45,006 nucleotides of DNA from contig JAWWPY010000146.1 of NCBI GenBank assembly GCA_033854735.1, positions 1 through 45,006 on the forward strand. Reading direction: 5' to 3'. The notes under the pieces were generated by a model. The model did not search any database and was not told the DNA's origin. It saw only the letters and a list, made by a program, of their open reading frames with translations. The DNA is from JAWWPY01 sp033854735. GTDB lineage: Bacteria > Actinomycetota > Actinomycetes > Streptosporangiales > Streptosporangiaceae. Shown in pieces: positions 30,830 to 39,455 of the stretch. Made by a program: the position numbers and the translations under genes. How positions within the stretch are numbered: the first letter of the stretch is position 1; every line of letters starts with the position of its first letter.

Positions 30830-31588
30830 GTGACTGCATCACCCCGGCCGCTGGCCGGGCGCCGCGCCCTGGTGACCGGCGCGGCCAGCGGCATCGGTGC
30901 CGCGTGTGCCCGGGGCCTGGCCGACGCCGGCGCGCACGTCGTCGCCGCGGATGTGAACCCGGCGGGCGCCGCGCAGATCGCCGCGGAGCTTGGTGGCGAG
31001 CCGTGGACCGTCGACCTGAGCGACACCGCGGCGCTGGAGGCGCTCCTGCTGGATGTCGACGTGCTGGTCAACAACGCTGGCATCCAGCACGTCTCGCCGA
31101 TCGAGCAGTTCCCGCCCGGCACGTTCCGCCGCATGCTCGCGCTGATGCTCGAGGCGCCGTTCCTGCTTGTCCGGGCCGCGCTGCCGCACATGTACGCCGG
31201 CGGCTTCGGGCGGATCATCAACATCACGTCCGTGCACGGCCTGCGCGCATCGCCACACAAATCGGCGTACGTGGCCGCCAAGCACGGCCTGGAGGGGCTG
31301 TCGAAAGTCATCGCGCTGGAAGGCGCGGCCCGGGGCGTGACCAGCAACTGCATCAGCCCCGGCTATGTGCGCACCCCGCTCGTCGAAAAGCAGATCGCCG
31401 ACCAGGCCCGGCTGCACGGCATCGCCGAAGAGGACGTCGTCGCCACCGTCCTGCTCGCCGAGAGCGCTGTGAAACGGCTGGTTGAGCCAGCCGAGGTAGC
31501 CGAACTGGCCGTCTGGCTGGCCGGGCCGGCCGCCGGGATGGCCACCGGCTCGTCGTTCACCATTGACGGCGGCTGGAGCGCGAAATGA
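30830..31588 (+). CDS. 3-hydroxybutyrate dehydrogenase-like SDR
   Basis: 252 residues. Cofactor motif TGAASGIG at 16-23, NNAG at 81-84, catalytic S134, Y147 and K151. The segment SVHGLRASPHKSAYVAAKHG and the later SPGYVRTPLVEKQIADQA with AVKRLVEPAEVAELA are typical of D-3-hydroxybutyrate dehydrogenase (ketone body/PHB breakdown). GTG 30830 has GAGGAG upstream. Its promoter carries the same palindrome as the GH12 gene, so its real substrate may relate to plant polymer use. Confidence 0.9.
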   Translation: MTASPRPLAGRRALVTGAASGIGAACARGLADAGAHVVAADVNPAGAAQIAAELGGEPWTVDLSDTAALEALLLDVDVLVNNAGIQHVSPIEQFPPGTFRRMLALMLEAPFLLVRAALPHMYAGGFGRIINITSVHGLRASPHKSAYVAAKHGLEGLSKVIALEGAARGVTSNCISPGYVRTPLVEKQIADQARLHGIAEEDVVATVLLAESAVKRLVEPAEVAELAVWLAGPAAGMATGSSFTIDGGWSAK

Positions 31589-31634
31589 CCTGCTGGCCGG
31601 CCAGGACATCAGGGCGGGCTCGGGAGAGGAGGCC

Positions 31635-32207
31635 CTACGGCCCGCCGCCGTTTTCCTGGCCCGCATGGGGCGGCCGGAGACGGTAGGCGACGTGCGGGCG
31701 CAGGGCGTGGCCGACGGCGAGCTTCGGGTGGTCAAAGTGCACGTGCGGTCTCATCCCCAGGCGCCGCATCACCGCCTGCGATGGCTGGTTCAGGACGGCC
31801 GTCATTGACCAGATCTGGTCAAGACCTGCCCCGTTGAAGCCCACCTCGACAGCAGCGGTAGCAGCCTCGGTGGCGTACCCGCGGTGCCAGGCCCGGTGGG
31901 CCAGCCGCCAGCCCACCTCCATGTCACCCGCGCCGGGGACACCATTGGGCATCCGGTTCAGGCCGGTGAACCCGATGAACTCAGCGGTATCGGCCACCTC
32001 CAGGGCCCACAGCCCGAATCCCTGCGTGTCGAAGAGGTCCTCGATGCGGTCGACGCTGGCGTCACTTGCGGCCCGGTCGAGGGGGGCCGGAAAGTAGCGC
32101 ATCACCAGCGGATCGGCGTTCATCGCGGCGTACGCGTCCCGGTCCGCGTCGCGCCATCGGCGCATCACCAGGCGAGCGGTCCGGATGCGGTCGAATCGGC
32201 GCGCCAC
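31635..32207 (-). CDS. GNAT N-acetyltransferase (RimJ/RimL type)
   Basis: 190 residues. RLVMRRWRDADRDAYAAMNADP at the start, then EVGWRLAHRAWHRGYATEAATA, the acetyl-CoA pyrophosphate loop, and NQPSQAVMRRLGM. Acetylates an amino group of a protein or small molecule; the target is unknown. GTG start at 32207 has a weak ribosome site. It is convergent with the dehydrogenase gene, 46 bases apart. Confidence 0.9.
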   Translation of the reverse strand: MARRFDRIRTARLVMRRWRDADRDAYAAMNADPLVMRYFPAPLDRAASDASVDRIEDLFDTQGFGLWALEVADTAEFIGFTGLNRMPNGVPGAGDMEVGWRLAHRAWHRGYATEAATAAVEVGFNGAGLDQIWSMTAVLNQPSQAVMRRLGMRPHVHFDHPKLAVGHALRPHVAYRLRPPHAGQENGGGP

Positions 32208-32325
32208 CCGGCCAGCGTAACCGTCCCGAACGGGTGGCCAGTCGCCTCGACCCGCGCGGTAAGCCCAGGGGGGACGACAAACAGCACGTCATCCCCAACG
32301 CCGCGCCGCCTCCACCACCGGCATC

Positions 32326-32346
32326 AGCGGGCCAATATGGCCCGCT
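32326..32346. promoter_or_regulatory. 21-base palindrome AGCGGGCCA-ATA-TGGCCCGCT
   Basis: Two exact 9-bp arms around ATA in the divergent region between the GNAT and the membrane-protein genes. Candidate operator or hairpin; GC-rich arms make chance symmetry less surprising. Confidence 0.35.
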
Positions 32347-32483
32347 CCCTCGGTGGAGCGTACGAGCACACGCACGGCGGCGACTCTATGTCAGCGCTAG
32401 TATGGAAGCAGTCATCTTTGGGGGGAGCCAGCCGCAATGACCCGGGTCCTGCACGTCCCGGCACCCGCCAGGTAGGGGTTCCC

Positions 32484-33356
32484 ATGCACGGCTGGTTCGA
32501 GGCCCAGATCGTGGATACCGGACGGCTGCCGCTGTTCTGCTTCTTCGTGGCGTTCGTGGCGGGCTTCGGCTTCATCCGGGTGTCCTCGCGCCTCATCCGC
32601 GCGAAGGTCCGCTGGTGGCCGGGCAATCTCGTCGCGGGCACGGTGCATGTTCACCACATGGTCTTCGGCGTGGTGTTCATGGGCATCGGCGGTGTCGCCC
32701 AGCTGGCCGCGCCACTGAACTCGCTGGAATGGCGATCCGCGGCAGCCGCCTTGTTCGGGCTGGGCACCGCACTGGTTCTCGACGAGTTCGCGCTCCTGCT
32801 GCACCTGCGCGACGTGTACTGGAGCAACGAGGGACGGCTGTCAGTCGACGCCGTGTTCGTCGCCGCGGGTGTGACAGCGCTGCTCCTGATCGGCGTCGGC
32901 CCGGTCGGCGTGAAGTCCGTGGCTGACTACCACCGGCTGCCTGGAAGCCCGGGCGCGGTCGTCGGGCTCATCCTGACGGTGGCAATCCTGTTCGTGCTGG
33001 CCGTGATCACCCTGCTGAAGGGCAAGGTCTGGACCGGGCTGTTCGGCGTGCTGCTGCCGCCGCTCTTCATCGCCGGCGCCATCCGGCTGGCCCGGCCTGG
33101 ATCGCCGTGGGCCCGCTGGCGCTACCGGGAACGGCCGGGGAGGCTCGCCCGGGCCAACAGCCGGGAACAACGCCTCCGCCTGCCGGTGATCCGCGCGAAG
33201 ATCCGGGTCCAGGACCTGCTCACCGGCCGGCATGACCAGCCCTGCCGGGTGCTCGAGCACCCGGCACCGCCGCCCGGGCCCGGTTCGGCGATCAGCCGCG
33301 GCCGGGCAGGCGCGTCCGACGAGGTGCTTGATGACGTGCTCGATGACGTGCCCTGA
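32484..33356 (+). CDS. Integral membrane protein with HVHHMVFG motif, function unknown
   Basis: 290 residues, about six hydrophobic helices in the first 215 residues. The notable motif is VHVHHMVFGVVF in helix 2, and LDEFALLLHLRDVYWSNEGRLSVDAVF follows; both recur in an actinobacterial membrane family that I cannot name. The C-terminal 75 residues are basic, then acidic, ending with repeated VLDD (a 12-bp repeat, 33321-33353). ATG 32484 has AGGTAGGGG upstream. The histidines could bind metal. Confidence 0.8.
   Translation: MHGWFEAQIVDTGRLPLFCFFVAFVAGFGFIRVSSRLIRAKVRWWPGNLVAGTVHVHHMVFGVVFMGIGGVAQLAAPLNSLEWRSAAAALFGLGTALVLDEFALLLHLRDVYWSNEGRLSVDAVFVAAGVTALLLIGVGPVGVKSVADYHRLPGSPGAVVGLILTVAILFVLAVITLLKGKVWTGLFGVLLPPLFIAGAIRLARPGSPWARWRYRERPGRLARANSREQRLRLPVIRAKIRVQDLLTGRHDQPCRVLEHPAPPPGPGSAISRGRAGASDEVLDDVLDDVP
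33321..33353. repeat. 12-bp tandem repeat at the 3' end of the membrane-protein gene
   Basis: GAGGTGCTTGAT, GACGTGCTCGAT and GACGTGCCC follow one another, encoding EVLD-DVLD-DVP directly before the TGA stop at 33354-33356. Confidence 0.85.
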
Positions 33357-33400
33357 GGCGAACAGCTAGGGCACGCCCTGGCCGCTGCCAGCGCAACCCG

Positions 33401-33413
33401 CCGGGTAACCCGG
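33401..33413. promoter_or_regulatory. 13-base palindrome CCGGGTAACCCGG before the GH3 gene
   Basis: A perfect 6-1-6 palindrome ending just before the first ATG of the beta-glucosidase gene. It could be an operator or a small hairpin that affects translation start. It does not match the CGAAGCGCTTCG sites upstream of GH12. Confidence 0.35.
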
Positions 33414-33426
33414 AATGATGTGGTTC

Positions 33427-35709
33427 ATGGCTGAAGCTGAATCATGGCCCGCACTGGCCGGCGAGCTGACCGTCGAGCTGACCGTCGAGCAGAAAGCCGC
33501 TCTGTGCCTGGGCTCGGACTTCTGGCACACCGCCCCGGTCGAGGCCGTCGGCGTTGAGCCGATCATGGTGTCCGACGGGCCGCACGGGCTGCGCAAGCAG
33601 CCGCAGCGCGCGAATGACGCTGGCCTGCGCGACAGCGTGCCGGCGACCTGTTTCCCGACGGCGTCGGCCCTGGGCTCCTCGTGGGACCCGGACCTGGCCC
33701 GCGCGGTGGGCACGGCGCTGGGTGTCGAGGCCCGGGCGCAGGGCATCGCGGTCGTCCTCGGCCCAGGAATCAACATCAAGCGGTCGCCGCTGTGCGGCCG
33801 CAACTTCGAGTACCTCTCCGAGGACCCCCACCTGGCCGGCCGGCTGGCCGCGGCGATGGTCGAGGGCCTGCAGTCGCAGCAGGTCGGCGCCTCGGTCAAG
33901 CACTTCGCGGCCAACAACCAGGAAACCGACCGGATGCGGGTCAGCGCCGATCTCGACGAGCGGACGCTGCGCGAGATCTACCTCCCGGCGTTCGAGCACG
34001 TGGTCACGACAGCGCAGCCGTGGACCGTGATGTGCTCCTACAACAAGGTCAACGGCGAATACGCGTCCCAGAACCGCTGGCTGCTGACCGATGTGCTGCG
34101 CGGCGAGTGGGGTTTCGACGGTCTTGTCGTGTCCGACTGGGGAGCGGTGCACGACCGCGTCGCCGCGCTCGTGGCCGGGCTGGACCTGGAAATGCCGCCC
34201 AACCTCGGAGTCAGCGACCGGGCGATCGTCGAGGCGATCGCCGGCGGCCGCCTGGACATGGCGGTGCTCGATCAGGCCGTCGCGAGGGTACTGCGGCTGG
34301 TGCAGCGGGCCCGGCGCCGTGAGCCGGCCGCCATGCCCGGCGACGCGCACCATGCGCTGGCCCGCCGCGTCGCGGCCGACAGCCTGGTGCTGCTCAAGAA
34401 CACCGGCGGCGTGCTGCCGCTGACCGACTCGCCGGACCTGACGGTCGCCGTGGTCGGCGAGTTTGCCCGTACCCCCCGCTTCCAGGGCATGGGCAGCTCT
34501 CAGGTGAACCCGACCCGGGTCGACGTGCCGCTTGACGAGCTGACCGCGGCGCTGCCGGAGGCGACCATCCGTTTCGCGGCCGGCTTCGGTCTCGGCGACG
34601 ACAGCGCGGACGCCGATCTGGCCGCTGAAGCGCTGCGCACCGCGGCCGGCGCCGACGTCATCGTCGCCTTCCTGGGCCTGCCGCCGGCCGACGAGTCCGA
34701 AGGGCTCGACCGCAGCCATATCGACCTGCCCGCCGCCCAGACTCACCTGGTGGCCAGGCTGGCCGGCGCCGTCCCGGACACGCCGATCGTGGTGGCGCTG
34801 TTCAACGGGTCCGCGGTCCGCACCAGCACCTGGGACCATGCGGCCTCGGCCGTGCTCGAATGCTGGCTGAGCGGGCAGGCCACCGGCGGGGCCCTGGCCG
34901 ATGTGCTGACCGGCGCCGTCAATCCCTCTGGCCGGCTGGCCGAGACGATCCCGCTCCGCCTGCAGGACTGCCCGTCATTCCTGAACTTCCCGGGGGAGCA
35001 GGGCCATGTCCGGTATGGCGAACGGGTGTTCGTGGGCTACCGGGGATTCGACGCTGCCGATCTGCCGGTGGCCTACCCGTTCGGCCACGGCTTGTCCTAC
35101 ACCACGTTCGAGTACCGTGACCTGCAGGTAAGCCAGGCAGGCTCGGCCGACACGAATGATCTCATGGTGACCGTGACGTGCACCATCGCGAACGTTGGTG
35201 CGCGGAGGGGCCGCGAGGTGGCCCAGCTGTACGTGGCCGATCCCGTCGCCTCGGTGGCGCGGCCGCCGCGGGAGCTGAAGGCGTTCACCAAGCTGGACCT
35301 CGCGCCAGGGGCGGCCCAGCAGCTGACGTTCAGCCTCACGGCCCGGGACCTGTCCTACTGGTCCGCGGTCCACCGGCGCTGGGTCCTCGAGCCCGGCGAC
35401 TTCCAGTTCGCGGTCGGCGCGTCATCCCGCGACATCCGCTGCATCCAGAGCATCGGCATTGAGGCTGAGCTGCCGCCTCAGCCGCTGACCGACATGTCGA
35501 CGCTGCAGGAGTGGCTGGCCGACCCGGTGGGGGGGCCCGCCCTGCGGGACGCCATCGGACTGGATCCCGATGGGCGGCCAGCAGGCATCCTCGGCCGCAG
35601 CGAACTCATGAGGATCATCGCCAACATCCCGCTGTCCGCGCTGGCCGCATTCCAGGGCCTGGGAATCACCCCAGAGCTCATCGAGAGGCTCACCGGCACG
35701 GGAAGCTGA
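33427..35709 (+). CDS. GH3 beta-glucosidase
   Basis: 760 residues, no signal peptide, so cytosolic. GH3 barrel about 25-300 with the nucleophile D237 in VVSDWGAVHD, and SVKHFAANNQETDRM. The alpha/beta sandwich is about 320-560, with the acid/base Glu region GLPPADESEGLDR. A Fn3-like domain about 600-670 (YTTFEYRDLQVSQ, EVAQLYVADP) and a C-terminal helical extension follow. It hydrolyses terminal beta-glucosides, completing what a GH12 enzyme starts. In-frame ATGs at 33415, 33418 and 33427 compete; none has a clear ribosome site. ELTVELTVE near the N-terminus comes from a 12-bp duplication. Confidence 0.93.
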   Translation: MAEAESWPALAGELTVELTVEQKAALCLGSDFWHTAPVEAVGVEPIMVSDGPHGLRKQPQRANDAGLRDSVPATCFPTASALGSSWDPDLARAVGTALGVEARAQGIAVVLGPGINIKRSPLCGRNFEYLSEDPHLAGRLAAAMVEGLQSQQVGASVKHFAANNQETDRMRVSADLDERTLREIYLPAFEHVVTTAQPWTVMCSYNKVNGEYASQNRWLLTDVLRGEWGFDGLVVSDWGAVHDRVAALVAGLDLEMPPNLGVSDRAIVEAIAGGRLDMAVLDQAVARVLRLVQRARRREPAAMPGDAHHALARRVAADSLVLLKNTGGVLPLTDSPDLTVAVVGEFARTPRFQGMGSSQVNPTRVDVPLDELTAALPEATIRFAAGFGLGDDSADADLAAEALRTAAGADVIVAFLGLPPADESEGLDRSHIDLPAAQTHLVARLAGAVPDTPIVVALFNGSAVRTSTWDHAASAVLECWLSGQATGGALADVLTGAVNPSGRLAETIPLRLQDCPSFLNFPGEQGHVRYGERVFVGYRGFDAADLPVAYPFGHGLSYTTFEYRDLQVSQAGSADTNDLMVTVTCTIANVGARRGREVAQLYVADPVASVARPPRELKAFTKLDLAPGAAQQLTFSLTARDLSYWSAVHRRWVLEPGDFQFAVGASSRDIRCIQSIGIEAELPPQPLTDMSTLQEWLADPVGGPALRDAIGLDPDGRPAGILGRSELMRIIANIPLSALAAFQGLGITPELIERLTGTGS
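33463..33492. repeat. 12-bp tandem repeat near the 5' end of the GH3 gene
   Basis: GAGCTGACCGTC at 33463-33474 and 33475-33486, then GAGCAG. It encodes ELTV twice. Confidence 0.85.
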
Positions 35710-35739
35710 CGGCCGCTGGCCCGGCCCGGCCGGGGCCGT

Positions 35740-35778
35740 TTGCGTTGGAGTGCACTCCAACATCTAGTGTCGGTGGAG
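35740..35778 (+). promoter_or_regulatory. MerR-type promoter with 18-bp palindromic operator
   Basis: -35 TTGCGT (35740-35745) and -10 TAGTGT (35765-35770) are separated by 19 bases, the over-long spacing typical of MerR-controlled promoters. Between them lies the perfect palindrome GTTGGAGTGCACTCCAAC (35744-35761). The GTG start of the MerR reading frame at 35778 is 7 bases after the -10, so the transcript may be leaderless. Confidence 0.75.
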
Positions 35779-36006
35779 TGACAAGCTGGACGACGAGGCA
35801 GGCGGCCGAGAAGTGCGGGCTCACTCAGCACACCCTGCGCTGGTATGAGCGGATCGGAGCGGCTGGAACTGCTGCAACGGCACCGCGACCGGGTCCGCCA
35901 AGGGCTGCTCGAGCAGCAGGAATGCCTGCATCTGCTGGACACGAAAATCGGAATCTACCGCCGTCACGTCCCTGCGGCGACGCAGGAACCCGCAACTCAG
36001 GAATAG
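35778..36006 (+). pseudogene. MerR-family regulator, internally deleted and frameshifted
   Basis: The 5' part reads MTSWTTRQAAEKCGLTQHTL and then RWYERIG, a MerR helix-turn-helix. The frame then continues as unrelated sequence, while another frame from about 35848 reads RLELLQRHRDRVRQGLLEQQ and CLHLLDTKIGIYRR, the C-terminal dimerisation helix of the same family, ending TAG 36004-36006. About 60-65 codons (wing and central helices) are missing, and the two parts are out of frame. MerR genes of this type normally regulate the aldo/keto reductase that follows 9 bases later. Confidence 0.85.
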
Positions 36007-36015
36007 GACACAGAC

Positions 36016-36969
36016 GTGTACAAGGTTTCACTGGGCGAACTCACCGTGTCGGCGCAGGGTCTGGGCTGCATGGGCATGAGCGAGTGGTACGGCAGGGCTG
36101 ACTGGGATGAGTCAATCGCGACGATCCATCGGGCCCTCGATCTCGGCGTGACCTTCATCGACACCGCCGATATCTACGGAGCGGGCCACAACGAGGTCCT
36201 CGTCGGCCGGGCGATCAGTGGCCGACGGGACGAGGTGCAGCTCGCGACGAAGTTCGGCATCGACCGTTCGGGTGGGGACGCGAAGCGGACGGTCCGCGGC
36301 GAACGTGGGTACGTCAAGAGGTCGTGCGAGTCGTCGCTGCTGCGGCTGGGCGTGGATGTGATCGACCTCTATTACCTGCACCGGCCGCCGGAGACGGCGG
36401 AGATCGAGGAGACCGTCGGCGCGATGGCCGAACTGGTCACCGAGGGCAAGGTGCGCTACCTCGGCCTCTCCGAGGTGGACAACGACCTGCTGCGCCGGGC
36501 CTACGCGGTGCATCCGATCACGGCGGTGCAGAGCGAGTACTCACTGTGGGCCAGGGACCCGGAGACCACGGTGCTGGACGCGCTCCGCGAACTGGGCGTC
36601 GGGCTGGTCCCGTATTCGCCGCTGGGCCGCGGTTTCCTCACCGGCACGGTGGACGTGACGACGCTGGATGCCAAGGATTTCCGGGGCCACAACCCGCGCT
36701 TCGCCGGCGATGCCCGAGCTGCCAACCAGGCGATCGCCGACACGGTCCGCCGGGTCGCTGAGGCCAAGGGCGTCGCGCCGGCGCAGGTGGCGCTCGCGTG
36801 GGTGCACGGGCAGGCGGGGCGGCTTGGCGTTCCGGTCGCCCCGATCCCGGGCACCAAGCGGGTGAAGTGGCTGGAGCAGAACGTGGCCGCGCTCGACGTC
36901 GCGCTCACGCCAGACGAGCTGGCCGTGCTCGACCCGCTGGGCGATCAGGTCGTCGGCGCCCGCTACTGA
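36016..36969 (+). CDS. Aldo/keto reductase (AKR family)
   Basis: 317 residues, (beta/alpha)8 barrel, NADPH-dependent. Catalytic Asp and Tyr in FIDTADIYGAGHNE, Lys in QLATKFGI and His in LYYLHRPP; the cofactor region VPIAPIPGTKR-like reads PVAPIPGTKRVKWLEQN. Similar to YajO/AKR13-like reductases that detoxify aldehydes and quinones. The GTG start has no strong ribosome site. It lies 9 bases after the broken MerR gene, whose promoter probably still drives it. It overlaps the convergent phosphatase gene by 7 bases. Confidence 0.93.
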   Translation: MYKVSLGELTVSAQGLGCMGMSEWYGRADWDESIATIHRALDLGVTFIDTADIYGAGHNEVLVGRAISGRRDEVQLATKFGIDRSGGDAKRTVRGERGYVKRSCESSLLRLGVDVIDLYYLHRPPETAEIEETVGAMAELVTEGKVRYLGLSEVDNDLLRRAYAVHPITAVQSEYSLWARDPETTVLDALRELGVGLVPYSPLGRGFLTGTVDVTTLDAKDFRGHNPRFAGDARAANQAIADTVRRVAEAKGVAPAQVALAWVHGQAGRLGVPVAPIPGTKRVKWLEQNVAALDVALTPDELAVLDPLGDQVVGARY

Positions 36970-39347
36970 CGCCCACCGGCCGTCAGCGAAACCCGGACGG
37001 CGACCAGGCATGCGTCGTCGCCGGTATCGGATGGCGCGTGGCTGAGCAGGTGGTCGGCGTAGTGCGAGACGCTGCCGACCGGCCGGCTGGCGATGTGGAG
37101 CAGCGAGGCCATGCTGTCGTCGATGGATTCGTGCCGGCGTTCGATCAGCCCGTCGGTGAACAGCAGCAAGGCGTCGCCCGGCTCGAGCGAGGTCGTCACC
37201 TCTTCATAGGCGGCATTCGGGTCCGCGCCGAGCAGCATCCCATGAGGGAGGCTGAGTTCCTGCGCTGCACCGCCGCGCACCAGGACGGGCGGCAGGTGAC
37301 CGGCCCGGGCCCAGCGCAGGGACCGGCCTGCGGGATCATACAGTCCGCAGACGGCAGTGCCGATGATGCCATCGGTGAGATGGCAGGCGACACCGTTCAG
37401 CCAGCCGAGCAGCGCCGCGGGACCCGCCCCCGTGATCGCCAGCCCGCGCAGGCAGTTGCGCAGGGCGACCATGCCGGTGACCGCGTCCATCCCGTGCCCG
37501 GCGATGTCCCCGACGACCAGGAGCACCTCGCCGCCCGGGAGGGGGACGGTGTCGTACCAGTCGCCGCTGACCAGGCTCCCTGGTCCGGCAGGCCGGTACC
37601 GGGCGGCGATCTCCAGGCCGGCCACGTCGACCGGCTGTGCTGACCGTGGCGTGATCGCCTGCTGCAGGCGCAGTGCGAGGACCCGTTCCTCCTCGGCCCG
37701 CTCCTCGGTGTCGGCGAGCTGGTCGCGTGTCGCGGCGAACGCCACCTGCGTGTGGTAGTCGGCGGATACGTCCTGATAGGCGCCGCGCAGGGCGACCAGG
37801 GTGCCCGCCGGGTCCGTGACGGGCTCGGCGAAGGCCCGGATCTGCCGCACGCTCTGGTCTTCGGAGTGGATGATCCGGAAGACGGCGGCGGTGGCCCTCT
37901 GCTCGGTCATCAGCATGCCGCGGAATCGCTCGACCCCGGCGATGTCCTCGGCGGGTACGTGGCTGTGCAGGTCCGCGACCGGGACCGGGTCGCCGGGCGG
38001 CTGCCCGAAGAGGGCGAATGTCCGGTCGGTCCAATGCACGTCGCCGGTGAGCAGGTTCTCCTCCCAGCCGCCGATGTGGCCGAGCCGCTGGGCGTGCTGG
38101 AGCAAGGCCGCGAGCCGCTCGACCTCGTCCGCGCGCCGCCAGGCGATGACGACGCCGTCGAAGAGGCGGACAATGCGGACCTCCATCACGGGCGCCATGG
38201 CGCCGTGCCGCACCGACATGCTGATGACCTCGCCGGACACGTGCTGCGGCTCGCCCGTCGCCAGCACCTGGACCGCCTGGTCATACAGGCCGCCCGGGAG
38301 TGCCGCCGCCGGGTACGCCTCCAGCAGGGACCGCCCCGTCAGGTCTGCGGCGCTGCGGCCGGCCGGATCGCGGAAGCCGTCACTGAGGTGGCAGATCAGG
38401 AAATCCACCAGGTGCCCATCATCGCCGATGCGGCGCGCGAACATGGCCGACTCAAGCAGTCCGTCCAGCAGCCCGAGTATCCAAGGCGCCTGGTCATGGG
38501 CGAGATCACCGTGCGTCAGCCGGGTGCCGAGGGCCTGCGCGGAGACCTCGGCGAGGGCGGTGAGCTGGCGGCGCAGCGGGGTGGCGAAGGCCGCGCGCCG
38601 ATCTGGCCAGCAGATTTCCACGGCACCGAGCGTTACCCGGTCGCTGCGCATCGGCAGCACCGCCCGGGCCCCAGCGGGCCAGCGGCCCATCAGGGGAGTG
38701 CTGTCCCCCTCGGGGCGCCCGGCAGGCCACCAGAATTCGACGTCGTCGCGTGCCGCCCGCTGAGCCAGCGAGCACATGTCCGGGTGTATCCGGCGCCACC
38801 GGCTGGCCTCGCGCGCACCGAAACCGGCCTCACTGGCCAGCGCCAGGCCGCCGTCGGGTTCGGTCAGCCAGAGCGCCACCGCAACGGCACCCGCTGGAGC
38901 CAGTGCCTCCTCAAGCAGCGCGGCCGCGACATCGGCGGCGTCGGGAGACGTCTCCATGGCCGCCGCGGCCAGCCTGATCCCGTGCTCGGCCTGACCGGCC
39001 AGTGGTGCCTGACCGGCGAGTGGTGCCTGACCTGCGGGCGGTGCCTGACCGGCCAGCGGTGCCTGACCGGCAATCTGTGCGGCGAGTTCCGGCACGCTCG
39101 TCCGGGATTCCGCCGAGAGGTGGGCGAGCTGCTCCTGAGCCTCGGCAGCGGAGCAGCCGAGCCGCTCCATCAGCATCCCCCGGGCCAGATCCGCGACCGA
39201 GCGGGCGGCGGCTGCTGACTGCATTCGGTCCAGCTCGCGCCGTTGCCGTGCTATCAGCGCGCTTAGCCTGGCGAACTCGCCGTTGCTTGCTACCGTCGCG
39301 GTCACGCCTTCCCGGGGCCAGCCCATTGACACTACGCTACCTGCCAC
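36963..39347 (-). CDS. Multi-domain PP2C/SpoIIE phosphatase with ANTAR-like, GAF and PAS domains
   Basis: 794 residues, soluble. In order: an ANTAR-like helical segment about 40-92 (SVADLARGMLMERLGCSAAEAQEQLAHLS), a Gly-Gln-Ala-Pro repeat linker about 93-115, GAF about 118-265, PAS about 275-400 and 408-525, a coiled segment, then SpoIIE phosphatase about 560-785 (SGDWYDTVPL, VVGDIAGHGMDA, LLLFTDGLIERR, DDACLVAVRV). It removes phosphate from STAS antagonists in partner-switching pathways, so it could act on the STAS protein at 4762. GTG 39347 has no good ribosome site; ATG 39326 is an alternative. It is divergent from the histidine kinase gene, 108 bases apart. Confidence 0.92.
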   Translation of the reverse strand: MAGSVVSMGWPREGVTATVASNGEFARLSALIARQRRELDRMQSAAAARSVADLARGMLMERLGCSAAEAQEQLAHLSAESRTSVPELAAQIAGQAPLAGQAPPAGQAPLAGQAPLAGQAEHGIRLAAAAMETSPDAADVAAALLEEALAPAGAVAVALWLTEPDGGLALASEAGFGAREASRWRRIHPDMCSLAQRAARDDVEFWWPAGRPEGDSTPLMGRWPAGARAVLPMRSDRVTLGAVEICWPDRRAAFATPLRRQLTALAEVSAQALGTRLTHGDLAHDQAPWILGLLDGLLESAMFARRIGDDGHLVDFLICHLSDGFRDPAGRSAADLTGRSLLEAYPAAALPGGLYDQAVQVLATGEPQHVSGEVISMSVRHGAMAPVMEVRIVRLFDGVVIAWRRADEVERLAALLQHAQRLGHIGGWEENLLTGDVHWTDRTFALFGQPPGDPVPVADLHSHVPAEDIAGVERFRGMLMTEQRATAAVFRIIHSEDQSVRQIRAFAEPVTDPAGTLVALRGAYQDVSADYHTQVAFAATRDQLADTEERAEEERVLALRLQQAITPRSAQPVDVAGLEIAARYRPAGPGSLVSGDWYDTVPLPGGEVLLVVGDIAGHGMDAVTGMVALRNCLRGLAITGAGPAALLGWLNGVACHLTDGIIGTAVCGLYDPAGRSLRWARAGHLPPVLVRGGAAQELSLPHGMLLGADPNAAYEEVTTSLEPGDALLLFTDGLIERRHESIDDSMASLLHIASRPVGSVSHYADHLLSHAPSDTGDDACLVAVRVSLTAGGRQ
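38986..39075. repeat. 18-bp tandem repeat, about five units, in the phosphatase gene
   Basis: Clear units at 39004-39021, 39022-39039, 39040-39057 and 39058-39075 share GGTGCCTGAC; a degenerate unit precedes. They encode six-residue units (GQAPLA) in the linker between the ANTAR-like and GAF segments. Confidence 0.92.
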
Positions 39348-39455
39348 GATTGGCCTGTACCGGCAATTATTGTCCCAACGGCCGTGGGAGTATCGGCCTG
39401 TGGGGGAAGCGCGTAAAGAGGCGCTTTCTCGGCGGCGGGATTTGAGGGAGCGTCG

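Noticed and set aside
31884..32483. N-terminal extension of the membrane protein at 32484
   Set aside because: The upstream frame is antisense to the GNAT gene and low in coding character; a clear ribosome site precedes ATG 32484.
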